A program made the translations under genes and the position numbers. The notes below the pieces were generated by a model. It saw only the letters and a list, made by a program, of their open reading frames with translations, searched no databases and was not told the origin of the DNA. Source: an uncultured archaeon (GTDB lineage Archaea; Halobacteriota; Halobacteria; Halobacteriales; Haloferacaceae). Taken from it: a stretch of DNA of 42,936 nucleotides. Each line of letters begins with the position of its first letter. The stretch's first letter is position 1. The stretch lies in NCBI GenBank assembly GCA_937138675.1, contig CAKZPG010000084.1:1-42936 (forward strand), read 5' to 3'. Of the stretch, positions 18,091 through 26,439 are shown in pieces.

Positions 18091-19061
18091 CGATCACCGT
18101 AATCGATTCTAGGGTCCAGCGCGACGTACGCGAGATCCTGAAGCAGATTCCCGATGATAGCGATGAACACGGGGATGAGCGTCGTCGCGAGCACCAGCGG
18201 TGTGTCTTTCTGCTGAATCGCCTCAAGAGCGAGCCGCCCTAGTCCTGGTATCTGAAAAATTGTCTCGATGATAAACGACCCGGCGAACAGAACGGCAAGA
18301 ACGTCGGCGATGAGGATAGTGGAGAGCGGCACCAGCGCCACCCGGAGGATATGCCTGGTGAGGACGCGCCACTCTGAGGCACCCTTCGCCCGCGCGGTCT
18401 TGACGAACGCCGACCGCGCGTACTCGATCGCCTGTGCCCGTGAGTAGCGCATCTGTCCGGCAACCGACGCGGTAGAGAGAACGACGACCGGCATGAGAAG
18501 CTGTTTAACATTCTGGACGGAGAGTAGCGCGACGCTGCTGTCGTAGAACGTCGGGAGCAAGCGCAACACGACCCCGAAGAGGAGAATGAGGACGATCGCG
18601 AACCAAAAGTTTGGGATAGAGATACCGAAGTACGCGACGAACGACCCGAGATAGTCAGTCGGAGTGTAGCGGTTTAGCGCCGAGTAGAGACCGATACCGT
18701 AGCCAAGAAGGGCGCTGATGATGATGGCGGGGACAAAGTACTGCGCGGAGTATACCCACGCGTCGCCGATCGCAGCGAGGACGGGCTCACCCTGGCTAAA
18801 CGAGTAACCCCAATCAAAAGTGAGGATGTTCGTTATGTAGTCGATGTACTGCTCCTCAACCGGCCGGTCAAGACCACGGCGCTCGAGATAACGCTCGCGG
18901 ACGGCGTCGTAATCCTGCCCGCTGGCCGCGGCCTGCGCGGCGGCCACGTCGGCACCGGCGTTTGGCGTCACCATCAGGAGGCCGAACGTGAGGCTCACTG
19001 CGAGATAGGTGGCGACCACCGCCCAAGCGACGCGGCGGACGACATACCACTCCATGCCCAT
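18087..19061 (-). CDS. dppB: Dipeptide/oligopeptide ABC transporter permease DppB-type
   Basis: Permease (324 aa) with six membrane helices. The first follows the start (YVVRRVAWAVVATYLAVSLT). The long extracellular part contains the family sequence LERRGLDRPVEEQYIDYI and DWGYSFSQGEPV. The EAA loop reads VKTARAKGASEWRVLTRHILR. Final part has AIIGNLLQDLAYVALDPRI. The start is ATG at 19059-19061; a second ATG two codons later is equally plausible. 65 bp separates it from dppA. Confidence 0.93.
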   Translation of the reverse strand: MGMEWYVVRRVAWAVVATYLAVSLTFGLLMVTPNAGADVAAAQAAASGQDYDAVRERYLERRGLDRPVEEQYIDYITNILTFDWGYSFSQGEPVLAAIGDAWVYSAQYFVPAIIISALLGYGIGLYSALNRYTPTDYLGSFVAYFGISIPNFWFAIVLILLFGVVLRLLPTFYDSSVALLSVQNVKQLLMPVVVLSTASVAGQMRYSRAQAIEYARSAFVKTARAKGASEWRVLTRHILRVALVPLSTILIADVLAVLFAGSFIIETIFQIPGLGRLALEAIQQKDTPLVLATTLIPVFIAIIGNLLQDLAYVALDPRIDYGDR

Positions 19062-19126
19062 CCCGTAGAAACAATTAGCGTCCGGGTAGACTTAAATCGT
19101 CCGTGGCGGGACACGGAACGAGGCGG

Positions 19127-21046
19127 TCAGGAGCCACTACCTGAGTCAGACCCGGACCCGTTCGACTCGTTCGCGAGTGGCGTCGGCGTGCCGCCCCGTG
19201 CAGTGCTGAGCGACAACAGGCGAGCGCTCGGGCCGTCAAAGAAGTTCTCAGCCTCTGGTAGCCCCTCGACCCCGTTCCGGTAGGCTGCGGTTAGATGTTC
19301 GTTGAACGCCCAGACGTATGGCTGCTCGCGGCTGAGGAAGCCGAACAGCTCGGTCATCATCGACTGGGTCCGCTCCCGGCTCTCTGCGCCTGGTGCCTCG
19401 TCGACTGTACCCTGAATGTCGTAGCTGTCGGCTCGGTAGCCGGTGAAATTAAACGGCCCCTTGGGCGTGAGCGTGAACTCGATCGGCTGCCAGGGAGCGT
19501 ACGGCGACATGGAAAACCCAACGCCGGACAGGATATCCCACGGCTCACGGCTGACCGCCTGGTCGGGCGGCCCACCGTTGTATCGACCGGCGTTGTAGTC
19601 GGGGTCGCCGGAGTAGTCTGGGTTGTTCTCAACCGAATTGAACAGGTATGTTTGGAGGAGGCGGTCGAACGAATTCCCTTCAACTGACACCGCGATCCCG
19701 GCCGACTCCAATCGCTGGCGCAGGAAGTTGCCGACGATTTCGCCCTCCTGGCTAGTATTCTCGATGACTACCGTCAGCTCAACCTGCTCACCGTCTGGGC
19801 CGATCAGCTGGTCTTGACCGTCGTAGCCGTAGTCGCTCGATGTGCCGGACGCCAGCTTCTGGCGGGCCTGCTCAACCGACGCATCGAACGTCGTGATCTC
19901 AGAGTCGTCGTAGTACGGCCCCCAGCGCGGGTGAAATGTGTCGACCGGGTTCGCATTGCCGTTTTTGATCTGCTCGATTAACGTGTTCTTGTCGAGCAAG
20001 TGTGCGAGTGCCTGTCTCACCTCACGGCTTTGAAGCTGGCTCCAGCCGTTCGCGCGGAAGTTGAGATTGAGCCAGAAGATTCCTTGGCCGAACTTCGAAC
20101 TCCACACCTTGACACCCTCTGCGTCAGAGAGCTCCGACACCTTCCGGGCCTCGACGCCAATACTCGTGATGTCGCCAGCCTTCACCGCCGAGTAGCCGGT
20201 TGTCCGCTCGTCAAACACCTGATAGGTGTAGCTGTCGAGTGACGGCGAGCCCTGAAACTCGCCGCCGCCGACATTCGTATCGGCGAGGTAGTAATCTTCA
20301 TTTGCCGAGAGTACCATCCGCTGGCCCTTGTCCCACGAGACAAGGTTGAATGGCCCAAGATTGCCGTTCAGGTTCGCCGACGTGATCACCTCGTCGCGGT
20401 TTAACCCCTGAAGATCACCCTCACCTCCGTCCGACGGTTCGTACTGCTGGATCAGTTCCTTCGGGAGTATCGGGACGCCGTAGAGAATGTCTTCGTGGAG
20501 CCAGTTCGGCCGGCGCTGGGGTAAACGAGCCTCAAACGTCAACTCGCCGGTCTGGACGTACTCGATTGGCTCACCGGCAATGATGAATGAGGGTCGTTGG
20601 GAGTACTGTGCCCAGTCGGCCTGAAAGAAGTTCGTCGCGCAGTAGACGTAGTCCTCGGCAGTCAACTGACCGTAATCAGCGCCCCACTCCAAGCCATCAC
20701 GGACCTGATAGCGGACGGTCCGGGCGTCGTCTGAGAGCGTCCACTCCGAGAGCAGTCGCCCCTCGAAGCTGACACTGTCGTCGTCGATCGTACCACCGGT
20801 GTCGTACAGCAGGTTGAGCCGGTTCGAGGTCGCCTCGTCGCTGATGACGGCGGGGCTGACGCTCTGTGCTGCTGACGTCGATCCCGCGGTGTACGACCTG
20901 TCACCCGCTCCGACCTCGTACTGTACGTCAGTGCCGGTGCCGTCGTCGGCACTGCACCCAGCAATACTCACCGAGAAGCCAGCCGCCACGAGAGAATTGA
21001 GCAGTCGGCGGCGGTGGAGCGATGCCAGCCCCCTATTTTTTGTCAT
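19127..21046 (-). CDS. dppA: Peptide-type ABC transporter substrate-binding lipoprotein, Tat-exported
   Basis: SBP_bac_5-family binding protein (639 aa) for the Dpp importer. The N-terminus holds a Tat motif (HRRRLLNSL) followed by a hydrophobic core and a lipobox SIAGC, so it is probably folded before export and lipid-anchored at the cell surface, the norm in haloarchaea. The mature protein starts Ser/Asp/Thr-rich. Family landmarks include DDARTVRYQVRDGLEWG, GNLGPFNLVSWDKGQRMVLSAN and QGIFWLNLNFRANGW. The C-terminus has a Gly/Ser tail. First transporter gene; has its own candidate promoter and an inverted repeat at the start, with a regulator gene 44 bp upstream. Substrate not predictable. 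Confidence 0.93.
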   Translation of the reverse strand: MTKNRGLASLHRRRLLNSLVAAGFSVSIAGCSADDGTGTDVQYEVGAGDRSYTAGSTSAAQSVSPAVISDEATSNRLNLLYDTGGTIDDDSVSFEGRLLSEWTLSDDARTVRYQVRDGLEWGADYGQLTAEDYVYCATNFFQADWAQYSQRPSFIIAGEPIEYVQTGELTFEARLPQRRPNWLHEDILYGVPILPKELIQQYEPSDGGEGDLQGLNRDEVITSANLNGNLGPFNLVSWDKGQRMVLSANEDYYLADTNVGGGEFQGSPSLDSYTYQVFDERTTGYSAVKAGDITSIGVEARKVSELSDAEGVKVWSSKFGQGIFWLNLNFRANGWSQLQSREVRQALAHLLDKNTLIEQIKNGNANPVDTFHPRWGPYYDDSEITTFDASVEQARQKLASGTSSDYGYDGQDQLIGPDGEQVELTVVIENTSQEGEIVGNFLRQRLESAGIAVSVEGNSFDRLLQTYLFNSVENNPDYSGDPDYNAGRYNGGPPDQAVSREPWDILSGVGFSMSPYAPWQPIEFTLTPKGPFNFTGYRADSYDIQGTVDEAPGAESRERTQSMMTELFGFLSREQPYVWAFNEHLTAAYRNGVEGLPEAENFFDGPSARLLSLSTARGGTPTPLANESNGSGSDSGSGS

Positions 21047-21047
21047 A

Positions 21048-21067
21048 TTGACGTTTCAATGCGTCAA
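21048..21067. promoter_or_regulatory. Candidate operator: inverted repeat TTGACG-N8-CGTCAA before dppA
   Basis: Perfect 6-bp arms separated by 8 bp, ending one base before the dppA ATG (21044-21046) and lying between the TATA-like box and the start. If the transcript is leaderless this covers the transcription start, an ideal site for repression. The gene just upstream encodes a DNA-binding protein. Inference from position and symmetry. Confidence 0.55.
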
Positions 21068-21070
21068 GTG

Positions 21071-21080
21071 TCATAAGTTG
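21071..21080 (-). promoter_or_regulatory. Candidate TATA element for dppABCDF
   Basis: On the minus strand the sequence reads CAACTTATGA, about 30 nt before the dppA ATG, in the 44-bp gap after the regulator gene. Spacing suits a leaderless transcript. Confidence 0.45.
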
Positions 21081-21090
21081 TCCGCTGGTT

Positions 21091-21390
21091 CTACTCAACC
21101 GAACGAACGACGAACGTCGCCTCGGTCAACGACTCGCTCCGGCAGCGCGGACACCGCGACGGATAGTTAACGGGGTCGTCGAAGTCCGCGAACCCGCAGT
21201 CGCGACACTCCGGCGGCGCAACCAGAAAGCGCTCGTCGCCGTCATCGGCTTCTAAGGAGCGCGCGACGTGCTGGAGGTGGTCGTACAGAGCGGACCGGGA
21301 GGCGCCGACGGTCGTCGAGAGCTCCGAGACCGTCGCTGGCTCCCTCCGGAGGGCCTCAAGAACACGCTGGCGGGTCGTCCGCTCGTCCAT
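21091..21390 (-). CDS. Winged-helix transcriptional regulator with C-terminal zinc ribbon
   Basis: Small regulator of 99 aa. Residues 5-48 form an HTH of ArsR/MarR-like type (RQRVLEALRREPATVSELS, then GASRSALYDHLQHVARSL). The C-terminal half has a rubredoxin-like/zinc-ribbon set of cysteines 62, 65, 80 and 83 (ECRDCGF and CPRCRS). This layout is known from archaeal predicted transcriptional regulators. The ATG at 21388-21390 is chosen; an upstream ATG at 21441 adds 17 residues but is less like the family. It lies 44 bp ahead of dppA on the same strand, so it is a good candidate to control that operon. Ligand unknown. Confidence 0.85.
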   Translation of the reverse strand: MDERTTRQRVLEALRREPATVSELSTTVGASRSALYDHLQHVARSLEADDGDERFLVAPPECRDCGFADFDDPVNYPSRCPRCRSESLTEATFVVRSVE

Positions 21391-21479
21391 ATGAATGAAT
21401 CGCAGACAGTCGGCTTGTGTCTTCTCGTCCGTGTCGCTCAAAGGGAAAGAACAAAGCCGCCAGTGAGGGAGAACGGACT

Positions 21480-22454
21480 ATGGACGCTGTTGTTCTCGCA
21501 GGCGGGTACGCGACGCGGCTCTGGCCTATCACGCGTAACCGGCCGAAGATGTTCCTCCCCGTCGGCGACGAGACGGTGATCGACTCGGTGTTCGACGACT
21601 TGGAGCGTGACACCCGGGTCGACACCGTCTACGTCTCGACGAACGAGCGATTCGCCGATGAGTTCGCGGGCTACCTTGCCGAGAGCGAGTTCGAAAAGCC
21701 CGTGCTCTCTGTCGAGGACACGACTGGTGAGGATGAGAAGTTCGGCGTCGTCGGCGCGCTCGAGCAGTTGATCGATCGCGAGGGTGTCACTGACGACCTG
21801 ATGGTCGTTGCCGGCGACAATCTGATCAGTTTCGACCTCTCCAAGTTTGGCGACTTCTTTGAGGAGACGGGCGCGCCCGCTATCGTCGCCTACGACGTCG
21901 GCTCTCGCGAGCGCGCGAAGTCGTACGGACTCGTCGAACTCGACGGTACCGAAGTGGTCGACTTCCAGGAGAAGCCTGACGACCCCAAGTCGACACTCGT
22001 CTCCATCGGCGCGTACGTCTTTCCCGCCGACACCCTGCCGCTATTCACAGAGTACCTCGCAGACGGCGAGAATCCTGACGAACCGGGCTGGTTCGTCCAG
22101 TGGCTCCAGTCACGCGGGTCGGTCCACGCGTTCACCTTCGACGGCGCGTGGTACGACATCGGCACGCCAGCGGCGTATCTCGATGCCGTCGGATGGGCGC
22201 TCGACGGCGAGGCGAAAATCGACCCCGATGCGACCGTCGAGAACGCGGACATAGGCCCAAACTCCCACGTGATGGCCGGCGCCGAGGTCCAGAACACAAC
22301 GGTTGAACGCTCGGTTGTCTTTCCCGAGGCGACAGTCGAGGACTCGCACGTCTCCGACTCCGTTGTCGACGAGTACGCGACCGTGCGTGAGACCGACCTC
22401 ACCGACTCACTCGTCGGGGGCTACTCGCGGCTGGTCGCGCCGGACGACGACTGA
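21480..22454 (+). CDS. Sugar-phosphate nucleotidyltransferase (NDP-sugar synthase)
   Basis: 324-aa enzyme of the nucleotidyl transferase family, forming an NDP-sugar from a sugar-1-phosphate and NTP. The N-terminal signature is VLAGGYATRLWPITRNRPKMFLPVGD, with the GG-x-TR nucleotide loop and the catalytic lysine. Further landmarks: VVAGDNLISFD (metal Asp), DVGSRERAKSYGLVELD and WYDIGTPAAYLDAV. The C-terminal quarter is a left-handed beta-helix-like repeat (IDPDATVENADIGPNSHV, then further hexapeptide-like turns). Specificity (glucose, mannose or N-acetylglucosamine) is not readable; roles in cell-surface glycans are likely. Its 3' end overlaps the convergent dph6 gene by 34 bp. Confidence 0.88.
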   Translation: MDAVVLAGGYATRLWPITRNRPKMFLPVGDETVIDSVFDDLERDTRVDTVYVSTNERFADEFAGYLAESEFEKPVLSVEDTTGEDEKFGVVGALEQLIDREGVTDDLMVVAGDNLISFDLSKFGDFFEETGAPAIVAYDVGSRERAKSYGLVELDGTEVVDFQEKPDDPKSTLVSIGAYVFPADTLPLFTEYLADGENPDEPGWFVQWLQSRGSVHAFTFDGAWYDIGTPAAYLDAVGWALDGEAKIDPDATVENADIGPNSHVMAGAEVQNTTVERSVVFPEATVEDSHVSDSVVDEYATVRETDLTDSLVGGYSRLVAPDDD

Positions 22455-23173
22455 ATCGACGCGTCGGTCACCCGAACCCGACCCCTGTCGCCCGCCCACT
22501 CCGTTTCGTACTCGACCACCAGCCGACCGTCCATATGCGGGCCGGCGACTACGAGCGTCTCGAACTCCCCGCCCTCGCCAAGCGGGTGGACGCCGTAGCG
22601 GTCGTTCAACGCCATCAGGGTGTCGAGCGCCTCGTGGTCCAGCCGCCGCCACAACCACGACTCGTCAAGGCCGCCCGCAGCGACCGACAGGATACGGATC
22701 TCGAAGCCCGCGTCGACCATCGCGCGCCCCAGTTCTTCGGGGTCCTCGCCGTACAGTGGCGCGAAGAGGTCAATCCCGAGACGGTCGCAGAGCGCCTTGA
22801 TCCGCGATGTTTGGTACTCGCTTTCGACCGCTCCGGCGGTGACGCCCGCAATCTTCTCCTCCGTCATCAGGCGCCGAAGCGCCCGCTCCAACGGCGCTAT
22901 CTCCCGGTCGCCTTGCGCCCCCGCATCGGTCGCCTCGGGCGCAGCGAGGTGTCCTGCCTCGACCTCAACGAGGTCGATCCCAACTACATCGGCGGCGAGC
23001 CCCGTTAGCCGCGTCTCGGGGACGTGGTACATGTATGAGTCCTCGCCCGGGTGGACAGTAAGGAGGTGTGAGACGGGTAGGCCAGCTTCCAAGGCGCGAT
23101 AGAACGCCCACGAGGAGTCTTTCCCGCCGGAGAAGAGGGCGACCCACGTGCCGTCGGTCGCGTCGTCGGTCAT
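22421..23173 (-). CDS. dph6: Diphthine-ammonia ligase (diphthamide synthesis)
   Basis: ATP-dependent amidation of diphthine on elongation factor 2, the last diphthamide step. The protein (250 aa) shows the PP-loop SGGKDSSWAFYRALE at residues 15-29 and the Dph6 signature region GVTAGAVESEYQTSRIKALCDRLGIDLFAPLYG near the middle. LLTVHPGEDSYMYHVPE is also typical of this family. Length equals archaeal Dph6. An AT-rich block at 23229-23241 is its probable promoter. Convergent 34-bp overlap with the nucleotidyltransferase gene. Confidence 0.92.
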   Translation of the reverse strand: MTDDATDGTWVALFSGGKDSSWAFYRALEAGLPVSHLLTVHPGEDSYMYHVPETRLTGLAADVVGIDLVEVEAGHLAAPEATDAGAQGDREIAPLERALRRLMTEEKIAGVTAGAVESEYQTSRIKALCDRLGIDLFAPLYGEDPEELGRAMVDAGFEIRILSVAAGGLDESWLWRRLDHEALDTLMALNDRYGVHPLGEGGEFETLVVAGPHMDGRLVVEYETEWAGDRGRVRVTDASIQSSSGATSRE

Positions 23174-23228
23174 GATTTTGCGTGGGCGGCGAGAAGGTAA
23201 ACCGGCGTCGGTGGGGGGGCGTGAGTGT

Positions 23229-23241
23229 ATTATTTTTGTGT
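23229..23241 (-). promoter_or_regulatory. AT-rich element, candidate dph6 promoter
   Basis: The minus strand reads ACACAAAAATAATAC-like AT-rich sequence about 60 nt upstream of the dph6 ATG. It could also act as a T-poor/T-rich end region for purNH, whose stop is at 23324. Not decidable by eye. Confidence 0.35.
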
Positions 23242-23323
23242 CGATCGTCGTGGCTTAGGCGACTTCATCCGGTCACCGCCGTTGGTATGCGAGCTCTTGT
23301 TCACGCCAGTCGTTCGGCCCGGG

Positions 23324-24910
23324 CTAGTCGTGCCTGAAGCAACGCCGCCCCGTGAACGCCATCGCCACATCGTACTCGTCGCAGGCAGCGATCACGTCCT
23401 CGTCGTTCACGCTCCCGCCGGGTTGGACGACCGCTTCAATACCCGCCTCCGCGGCCGCCTCGATGCCGTCTGGAAACGGAAAGAAGGCGTCCGAAGCCAT
23501 CACCGACCCTCCAGGGCCTTTTTCTTCCGCGTGTTCACGGGCTTTCCGGACTGCGAGGTGGACCGCGTCAACGCGTGAGACCTGTCCGGCACCGATACCG
23601 ACCGTTTCCCGGCCCGATGCGAGAACGATGCCGTTCGAGGTGACGCTCTTGAGCGCGCGCCACGCGAACTGCATCGTCACAACCTCCTCGTCGGTCGGAA
23701 CCCGTTCGGTGACGACGTTCAGGTCCTCGGCGGCCGGTGCCCAGTCGTCGCGCTCCTGGACAAGCGTCCCGCCCACGAGGTCGACGGCGGTGAGTCGCTC
23801 AGGCGGGTCGTCGAACGGCCCGACCGAGAGTACGCGGAGGTTGTCGCTCTCGCGCAAGACGTCGAGGGCACTGTCAGTGTAGTCCGGCGCGACGACCACC
23901 TCTTTGAACGAGTCGGTGACGGCCGCGGCCGTAGCGGCGTCGCAACTGCGGTTGAGGGCGACAACACCCCCGAACGCGCTCATCGGGTCGGTCGCGAGAG
24001 CATCTTCGTAGGCCAATTCTATCTCGTCTGCGACGGCGACGCCCGCCGGCGTAGCGTGCTTGACGACAACCGCAGCCGGGTCGTCGAACTCACGAACGAC
24101 CCCGAGGGCGGCGTCGGCGTCGTTATAGTTGTTGTACGAGAGCGCCTTTGCACCCGGGTTGTGCTGAGGTGCGCGGACCACCGATGCAGGCGCGGCCGAG
24201 CCGGTCGTTGACTCGTACAGCGCCGCCAGTTGGTGGGGGTTCTCGCCGTAACGCAGGCTCCGCACCCGATCGCCGTGGGCTTGCCGGCGCGCCGGAAAAT
24301 CACCGCCTCCGTCGCCTTTGATTGTTACGCGGCCTTCTCCATGGTTGATAGTCACGCGGTCGTTGGCGAACCACCGTACTGCGCGGGGGTACGCGAGGAA
24401 CTCGGCCTCTTCGCGCACGCGACAATTGAGACTCTCGACGTCGTCGTCCTCATAGACGGGCACCGTCTCCTGCGTGACGATCGGTCCGTCGTCAACCGCC
24501 TCAGTGACCACGTGGACGGTACAGCCGCTCACCTTCGTTCCGGCCGCCAGTATCTGCTCGTGGGCGTCCGCGCCCGAGAACGCTGGCAGGAGCGACGGGT
24601 GGACGTTCAGCGTCGTCGGTACCTCGTCAAGAAATGTCTCGGTGAGGATACGCATGTACCCGTCAAGACAGACGAGGTCGAACTCGTAGCTCGCAAGGGC
24701 GTCGAGTATCCGTCGCTCGTGAGTTGTGCGGTCCTCACTCTCGCGCGGCGTCACGACCTCAGTCGGCACACCGCGATCGGCGGCCTCGTCAAGTACCGGT
24801 GCACCCTCGTCGACCGTGAGGACGACAGCGATAGTCGCCCCACCTGGCTCTCGGTCCGCGAGGTGAAGCAGGTTCCGTCCACGGTTGCCCGCCATCCCAG
24901 CGAGTCGCAT
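23324..24910 (-). CDS. purH: PurN-PurH fusion: GAR formyltransferase domain plus AICAR formyltransferase domain
   Basis: Two purine-synthesis formyltransferases in one protein (528 aa). The N-terminal PurN-like domain (about 1-190) has catalytic N102, H104 (LNVHPSLLPAFSGADAHEQI) and D140 (EAVDDGPIVTQ). From about 221 the AICAR transformylase half of PurH follows: YGENPHQLAALYES, LSYNNYNDADAALG and the catalytic KHATPAG (K285, H286). The IMP cyclohydrolase domain of bacterial PurH is absent; haloarchaea use the separate PurO for that step. Such fusions are known in haloarchaea. ATG at 24908-24910 has a TATA-like box 27 nt upstream; divergent from purB. Confidence 0.93.
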   Translation of the reverse strand: MRLAGMAGNRGRNLLHLADREPGGATIAVVLTVDEGAPVLDEAADRGVPTEVVTPRESEDRTTHERRILDALASYEFDLVCLDGYMRILTETFLDEVPTTLNVHPSLLPAFSGADAHEQILAAGTKVSGCTVHVVTEAVDDGPIVTQETVPVYEDDDVESLNCRVREEAEFLAYPRAVRWFANDRVTINHGEGRVTIKGDGGGDFPARRQAHGDRVRSLRYGENPHQLAALYESTTGSAAPASVVRAPQHNPGAKALSYNNYNDADAALGVVREFDDPAAVVVKHATPAGVAVADEIELAYEDALATDPMSAFGGVVALNRSCDAATAAAVTDSFKEVVVAPDYTDSALDVLRESDNLRVLSVGPFDDPPERLTAVDLVGGTLVQERDDWAPAAEDLNVVTERVPTDEEVVTMQFAWRALKSVTSNGIVLASGRETVGIGAGQVSRVDAVHLAVRKAREHAEEKGPGGSVMASDAFFPFPDGIEAAAEAGIEAVVQPGGSVNDEDVIAACDEYDVAMAFTGRRCFRHD

Positions 24911-24914
24911 GGTC

Positions 24915-24928
24915 GCCCCGCACGGGGC
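24915..24928. promoter_or_regulatory. Inverted repeat GCCCCG-CA-CGGGGC between purNH and purB
   Basis: A perfect 6-bp inverted repeat with a 2-bp centre lies 5-18 nt upstream of the purNH ATG, between the start and its TATA-like box. It is the only strong symmetry in the 79-bp divergent promoter region, so it could be a purine operator. A GC-rich genome makes chance symmetry more likely. Confidence 0.4.
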
Positions 24929-24932
24929 GGGG

Positions 24933-24938
24933 GTTTAC
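24933..24938 (-). promoter_or_regulatory. Candidate TATA element for purNH
   Basis: Minus strand reads GTAAAC centred about 26 nt from the purNH ATG, spacing fitting a leaderless transcript. Confidence 0.4.
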
Positions 24939-24960
24939 AGGTTGCGGTCGGCCCGACGCG

Positions 24961-24966
24961 CTTTTG
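24961..24966 (+). promoter_or_regulatory. Candidate TATA element for purB
   Basis: cttttg is centred about 27 nt before the purB ATG at 24990. No Shine-Dalgarno is seen. Together with the purNH box it makes a back-to-back promoter pair. Confidence 0.4.
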
Positions 24967-24989
24967 CTGTGACCCCCGGACGAAGATGT

Positions 24990-26393
24990 ATGGACGACCT
25001 CCCCAGGTCCGACCCGCTAGCGGCCGTCTCCCCGCTTGATGGGCGCTACGCCGGTCGCACCGCACCGCTTGTCCCGTACGTGAGCGAGGCGGCGCTGATT
25101 CGTGCCCGGACCCGTGTTGAGGTGGCGTACCTGTTGGCCCTCGCAGACCACCAGGACGCACCGGTCGCGGTCGACGACGAGGAGCGGGAGCGATTGGAAT
25201 CGCTCACCGACGAGTTCGACGTTGACGACGCCCGTCTGGTAAAACGAATCGAGACCGAAGGCACGGAGACGCACGCGGCGACCAACCACGACGTGAAGGC
25301 TGTCGAGTATTTGCTCAGGGAACACACCCCAAAGCACCTCCACCAGTGGATTCACTTCGGGCTGACTAGCGAAGACGTGAACAACCTCGCACGGCGTCTG
25401 CTGGTTCGTGGCGCTGTCTCCGACCTCCTCCGCCCCGAACTCGCCGCTGTCCGCGACCGGCTGGTTGACCTCGTCCACGAGGGCCGCAGCCTCCCGATGC
25501 TCGCCCGGACGCACGGCCAGCCGGCGACGCCAACGACGTTCGGCAAGGAGATGGCGGTGTTCGCGAGCCGTCTTGGGCAACAGATCACACGCGTCGACCG
25601 GGCTGTCTTCGGCTTGACCGGGAAACTCGCCGGCGCTTCCGGCACCTACGCTGCCCACCACGTCGCCTTGCCCGAGGTGGACTGGCAAGCGTTTGCCCGC
25701 GAGTTCGTCGGGTCGCTCGGCCTAGAACACGAGCCGCTAACTACGCAGATCCACCATGGCGACGACCTCGCTGCGGTGTTCGATGCCCTCCGCGGCGTCA
25801 ACGGCGTAATCCTCGATCTCGACCGCGACATCTGGGCGTACGTCTCGCGGCGCTACCTCGGCCAGCGGAGCGAGAAAGGCGAGACCGGGTCGTCGACGAT
25901 GCCGCACAAGATTAATCCGATAGAGTTCGAGAATTCGGAGGGCAACATATCGAAGGCGAACTCAGATCTTGAGTTTCTCGGAGAGTACATCGTCACCTCG
26001 CGGCTCCAGCGTGACCTCTCGGACTCAACGGTGAAACGCAACCTCGGCGCGGCGTTCGGTCACTGCCTCGTCGGCTATACAAAGGCCGCGGCGGGCCTCG
26101 ACAAAGTGGTGCCAAACGAGGCGGTAATGCGTGCGGACCTCGCGGACGAACCTGCGATTCTTGCCGAGGCGGTCCAGACTGCTCTCCGCCGTGCGGGCCA
26201 CGCGGACGCCTACGAGCGGGTGAAGGCAGCGACCCGGGGTCACGAGGTGACTGTCGAGGATCTTCGGGACATCGTTCGCGAGGCGGACCTCCCAGAGGTG
26301 ATACGGACCCGTCTGCTGAATCTCGAACCTGCCGATTATGTGGGCCTCGCACCACACCTCGCACGGGTCGACGACGACACAGCCGTAGATTAA
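24990..26393 (+). CDS. purB: Adenylosuccinate lyase
   Basis: PurB (467 aa) splits SAICAR to AICAR and adenylosuccinate to AMP, both releasing fumarate. The fumarase/aspartase superfamily signature GSSTMPHKINP is at residues 300-310. HATNHDVKAVEYLL (about 95-108) and the catalytic-histidine region LARTHGQPATPTTFGKE (171-187) are clear. The start is ATG at 24990; an in-frame upstream ATG at 24885 would read through the purNH start region and give a non-homologous leader. It shares a divergent promoter region with purNH, placing two purine enzymes under possible joint control. Confidence 0.96.
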   Translation: MDDLPRSDPLAAVSPLDGRYAGRTAPLVPYVSEAALIRARTRVEVAYLLALADHQDAPVAVDDEERERLESLTDEFDVDDARLVKRIETEGTETHAATNHDVKAVEYLLREHTPKHLHQWIHFGLTSEDVNNLARRLLVRGAVSDLLRPELAAVRDRLVDLVHEGRSLPMLARTHGQPATPTTFGKEMAVFASRLGQQITRVDRAVFGLTGKLAGASGTYAAHHVALPEVDWQAFAREFVGSLGLEHEPLTTQIHHGDDLAAVFDALRGVNGVILDLDRDIWAYVSRRYLGQRSEKGETGSSTMPHKINPIEFENSEGNISKANSDLEFLGEYIVTSRLQRDLSDSTVKRNLGAAFGHCLVGYTKAAAGLDKVVPNEAVMRADLADEPAILAEAVQTALRRAGHADAYERVKAATRGHEVTVEDLRDIVREADLPEVIRTRLLNLEPADYVGLAPHLARVDDDTAVD

Positions 26394-26408
26394 CTCGAGG
26401 AGGAGTAC

Positions 26409-26417
26409 GCTTTTCAC
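26409..26417 (+). promoter_or_regulatory. Candidate TATA element for gdh-gfcR
   Basis: gcttttcac is centred about 27 nt before the gdh ATG (26440). This supports gdh having its own leaderless promoter rather than depending on purB. Confidence 0.4.
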
Positions 26418-26439
26418 CACAGGTCGCCGAACAGCGGCT

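Noticed and set aside
23174-23323. Possible tRNA or small RNA between dph6 and purNH
   Set aside because: No T-loop or anticodon-stem pattern; only an AT-rich promoter-like block is seen.
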